The notes under the pieces are model-generated. The model made no database searches. It saw only the letters and a list, made by a program, of their open reading frames with translations, and was not told where the DNA came from. A stretch of 64,000 nucleotides of DNA from Dysidea avara. Its lineage: Eukaryota > Porifera > Demospongiae > Dictyoceratida > Dysideidae. Made by a program: the position numbers and the translations under genes. The stretch lies in assembly GCF_963678975.1 (NCBI RefSeq), contig NC_089279.1:33857297-33921296 (forward strand). Direction: 5' to 3'. Numbering within the stretch: position 1 is the first letter of the stretch; the number at the start of each line of letters is the position of its first letter. Shown here piece by piece: positions 60,370 to 64,000 of the stretch.

Positions 60370-61640
60370 AAAAGACAATATAGCATCGACTAATATGTTA
60401 CTCTAAAATTCTTGGAAAGTTAAAATAGATGCATATCTCATTTATTATGAAACTTTATATCAACAAAGCAGAGAGTACGTGAAGAAACAAAATCAATATT
60501 CCAATAAAACATTTGACTGTCACATCTGCGTACTGCAAACTTTGATACCCCATGCTAGGAAATATTTGTTTGTACCGTACCCACACTGCCCATGTCCATA
60601 GCACCCTGCCACATGGTGAAATTGTGTATAGCTCATTAGCTAATAGCTATGGTATACTAGAATTAACAGCTGTACAACAACTGAGTAATGCTGCACAGAA
60701 AGTCAAAGAAACCACTAAGATCCACAGAAGAGCAAATTTTTCTTAGCTTATTTGTGTAAATTAAACATTATTTCTAACTAGATTAATAGGCTGAGTGCAT
60801 TAGCTAGGAATCTAAAGAACTTGCCGTGACCTTTTTTATAGGTGGTACTGTAGTAGTACAATTATGACATCATGCCATACAACAAACATTATGCACTTAT
60901 AGTACAGGACAGGTGTATTCATTCTGTTTAATTTGTCTCTCTGCATGTGTGCCTGAGCTTCAGGTAAATATCATTAATGTTTAAGGTGAGATGAGAGAAA
61001 TAAGTGAGACTAAACATTTTGCATGCTGTATCTCCTTGTATAAGTATGACACAGGTAGATGCACAGCATGTATACTTCGTGGTCAGCACTTGATTGGCAA
61101 GTACAGATATAGTCTCGGAGCTTTAACATGTGTATTCCAAAACTGCTGAAATATAACGTGTGCCACTACACAACTTTTGTGCATTAAACTTTGTGATTGT
61201 CTTGCATTCACATGCATGTTCACTGATGGTCTTAAAATGCACTCAATCAACTTATCCAACTTCAAAATTTAATGCATACCCTACACAATTGTCAGAGGGC
61301 ATCATCACAAATGACCCAATTTGGAGATATAGGTTGTTTAGTGATACACAAGTAGTTGCTGTAATTGATTCTCCTTAGCTGCAACACCTCCACAAGCTAG
61401 CACACCTGTAACCTACATGTAACATCTCACATAGTTACATCCACATATAGTCACTTGTGAAACTTGATAACTGCACAAGAACATGTTCTATTAAATGAGA
61501 TATAATTGTAGGTGATACTACACTGGCAAGAAATTTAGTATAGATATACATTTCTGTGAAACCAAAGCCAGACAATAGAGGAAGCCTTTGTAGGATAACG
61601 TGTGGAAAAAACATGTATAGCTAAACAGAGACAGAAACAT
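60370..61640. other. Spacer right of gene F
   Basis: It contains a dispersed motif block (about 61265-61440, minus orientation) and a following tract that matches 57780-57870. No gene recognised. Confidence 0.5.
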
Positions 61641-62840
61641 GTATAACTAAGTAGTAGTGGTGTTGAACATCACAATTATTAGTATGCATGCTCCTTACCT
61701 AGTGATACTTTGGTAGCCTTAACACCAACAAAGGGTACTGAAAAGCAGAATGCAGTGAAGGGTACTAGTAGCTATTAGCTAGTCCACTGGAAATCCGTAG
61801 TAAAGTGCAACTATATTTGCATTCATGGGGTTTCTGAATTTGCTGTTGTGATAGCCAACTTTATATTTCTAGATCTGCCGGGTTGTGAAGACTGATCTAT
61901 AGCTACTGTAGCTACAAATATCAGCACCATAACCCACAGCATGGGGTCATATCAGAAGATCAGATTTAACATTCATAGACAAAAGTGCTATAGCAGCCTT
62001 ATAAAATACCAAGACTACAGTTTGCAGTAAATGGCTGAGTTGGTAACTACATATTAGGCCACTCCAAATAAATTCTCTGTTTCCCATCCACCGCCCGCAT
62101 CTGGTTACTGTCAGCTCTAAATATTCCATTATTCCGTATTCTTCCATTATTTTCTGGTTATTCTTGCATACTGACAGGCTCATCTTGAAACAGTGTCAGC
62201 TCACATGTCAACGGTGCTCACAAACTTCACGTTTGTGTTATTTTGCAACTAAAAAGGAAGAAACAAGCTCAATCATGCTTTTACACAGCTTTTTATGGCT
62301 GTACCAGACAAATAATGGCTTGAAAAGCTGCCAATATTATAATGATATAATGGAAATGGACCGCCCGCCCGCATGCAAATATGCCCAAGTCCAGGATGGG
62401 AAACAGAGAATTTATTTGGAGTGGCCTTCTACTGAAGCTTATAATTCTAACCAATTAAACCAACTAACACTTTTTGAATCATAATTTTAAAATATAAAAA
62501 CCACACTAATCACCTCTTATAGCAATAGTGGAAAACACTGCTAATTATCTGAATTTAAAAAACCCACAATTAAAACTTTTGTAACTAAAGATACAACCCA
62601 CAATCGAAACCTTTTCTTGAAGAACTCTTGAGGAAAAGGAGGCTATACTCTCCTGGAACACAGTTGAACAATAGGTATAGCTAGCTACTATATAGACATT
62701 ATTTGTGATGCATAGTTCCTGAAATAAGTCTGCTTTTGATACACATAGAAGAGTTAGGGTTTTATGGCCAAGTACTAACTTAGAAGGGAAAGGGGGGCTA
62801 CAGCCCCCTTATCCCTCCCCCCCCCCCGATAAATCCGCCC
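61640..62840. repeat. Dispersed block, copy 2 (inverted relative to 49432-50270)
   Basis: It matches copy 1 throughout but is split by a 370-bp insertion at 62057-62426. The exon-like ORF of copy 1 is frameshifted here (62500-62690). The right edge AAATCCGCCCCTG is a hAT-like terminus. Confidence 0.75.
62057..62426. mobile_element. TIR element nested in the dispersed block
   Basis: Ends of at least 33 bp, starting GGCCACTCCAAATAAATTCT and mirrored at 62394-62426, enclose 370 bp. Copy 1 of the block (near 49830) has no insertion. CTACATAT to the left and CTACT to the right may be an eroded 8-bp target duplication. The plus-strand frame 62164-62484 runs through it and is not a gene. Confidence 0.8.
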
Positions 62841-62900
62841 CTGCATACACTCCACACTGAGCAGAGGGTGTCTCTACAATGATACTATATATATATATAT

Positions 62901-63379
62901 CAATGGCGGATCCAGGATGGGGCATTAGGGGTAAATGCCCCCCCCCCTCTCACCTTGTGGAAGAGCCAGCCATACTTGTAATTAAAATACTACCAGGCCA
63001 AGATCAGTTTAGCTATACACCTCATGAAAATATGTACATTTTACTAGCACTTATTACAATTTCACCTGAAAACGAAGCAAACCAATGTCAAACTAGCTGT
63101 TAAATTGTTACCTTGCACCTTCGTGCGCACTAAGCGCCTCTAAAATTAATTATCGTGTTGCTGTTGTTTAAGACGTTTGGAGCCTTTTAACAGCTTTTAA
63201 GACTTTACAACCATCTTCAAAGGCCAAAATGGCAAAAATCATCAGTGAGATACTACTAAGAGGTGATTATTTGCTGTTTCAAAAATGCAGCAACTAGCAA
63301 GAGAATCTGGATCTCCCCAACCACCAACAACTTAGCCTGTTTGTGCCCCTCCCCTTGCTGGCTCCTGGATCCGCCCCTG
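62901..63379. mobile_element. hAT-like non-autonomous element (CAATGGCGGATCCAGGA ends)
   Basis: The left end CAATGGCGGATCCAGGATGG and the right end TCCTGGATCCGCCCCTG form inverted termini; C-rich subterminal tracts follow. TA repeats on both sides allow an 8-bp duplication but do not prove it. There is no transposase. Confidence 0.65.
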
Positions 63380-63414
63380 TATATATATTATAGTAAAAGC
63401 ATGGCAATGTAGGA

Positions 63415-64000
63415 TTTGAGTAACTCAGAGGAGTTCTTCTCCTTAGTTAGTCACTTCCTCCTACCAACTATTGTTCCCAGTAACCCAGTATGAATACTTC
63501 CCACAATTGTAGACATGTGGAGACAAAGCGTGATATCTGATACATACCTAGTATGTGAATTAATCATGGGCAACTACACACGTGTGCTGAAATAATCACT
63601 ATGTATATTAGCTAAAGTTGTACAAATATTTAGCTCAATACATTTTAATTACCTCAGAAAACTTGTTTCTCAAACACTCATTCAATGAATGCTATCCCAC
63701 TAGAGACCTGTGAGAATGCCTGTGAATACAGGGAGCCAGAAACATGTAACTAAAATGTCTGTAGCCTGTTTAATTTGTGCTTTCATGCTTCACCAAAAGT
63801 ACATCGCAGACATTAAATTAACCGAGTAAAAAATAATTTCCCAGCAAAAATTGTCTGGTAAAGAATCATTTAAAGTTAATGTGTCAGTTTGGCACATAAC
63901 TACTGACACTAAATACATTTAGCCTTATACCTTAGCCATGTATTGATTGATGACTATACACAGGAGTTTTATACAGGCTGTGATCATTTTGTTACTTGAT
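63415..64000. repeat. Inverted copy of 15530-16180, cut by the window edge
   Basis: In reverse orientation it matches the block upstream of the broken ligand copy, landmark by landmark (TAACCCAGTATGAATACTTC, GAGACCTGTGAGAATGCCTG). The match continues to the last base of the window. Confidence 0.8.

Noticed and set aside
62164..62484. 106-residue plus-strand frame
   Set aside because: It crosses the right TIR of the nested element and has no domain features.

Overview
The window looks like draft nuclear DNA from an early-branching animal, most likely a demosponge of the Amphimedon type. The sequence is AT-rich, holds one run of 200 N, and is crowded with microsatellites and small transposons. 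Its real genes are two-exon secreted TGF-beta superfamily ligands with introns of about 80-300 bp. The organism is inferred from gene style and is not proved by the sequence.

The core of the window is a tandem cluster of TGF-beta ligand genes. Six are intact. Four lie on the minus strand (A 10891-12138, B 20919-22151, C 27409-28608, D 33445-34668) and two on the plus strand (E 55901-57333, F 58942-60182). A seventh copy at 14337-15307 is broken and partly inverted. Each intact gene has the same plan: a signal peptide and propeptide start in exon 1, one phase-1 intron at the same codon, then the rest of the propeptide, a dibasic furin-type site and a mature domain of about 115 residues with the seven-cysteine knot pattern in exon 2. 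Five genes have TATAAAA 66-90 bp before the ATG; E does not. All encode precursors of 372-378 residues. The middle of the mature domain is nearly invariant, while the C-terminal finger differs between copies, so the cluster could supply a set of related ligands or heterodimers.

The flanks were copied with the genes. A dispersed motif block lies 0.6-1.5 kb upstream of A, B, C, D, F and the broken copy, always in the same orientation relative to the gene. Blocks at 5.6-8.3 kb and 8.4-9.0 kb resemble the upstream flank of gene A but have no gene beside them. The 15.5-16.2 kb block recurs inverted at 63.4-64.0 kb, which predicts another plus-strand copy just beyond the right edge.

Other content by region: 0.75-3.9 kb is a satellite array of about 31-bp monomers with a 427-bp higher-order period. 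4-10.8 kb holds fold-back elements, MITEs and flank modules. 17.7-18.7 kb is a dead seven-transmembrane receptor on the minus strand. 19.8-20.3, 31.4-31.6 and 37.8-38.0 kb hold decayed LINE tails. 26.3-26.8, 29.6-29.8 and 39.5-40.5 kb hold tRNA-derived SINE relatives next to microsatellites. 41.5-42.9 kb has weak unassigned coding signals. 43.8-44.5 kb is a non-autonomous DNA transposon with a perfect 9-bp target duplication. 44.6-55.8 kb is mostly decayed transposons plus one exon-like ORF with an NPAY motif at 49.55-49.75 kb. Most of the window outside the ligand genes is repeats.
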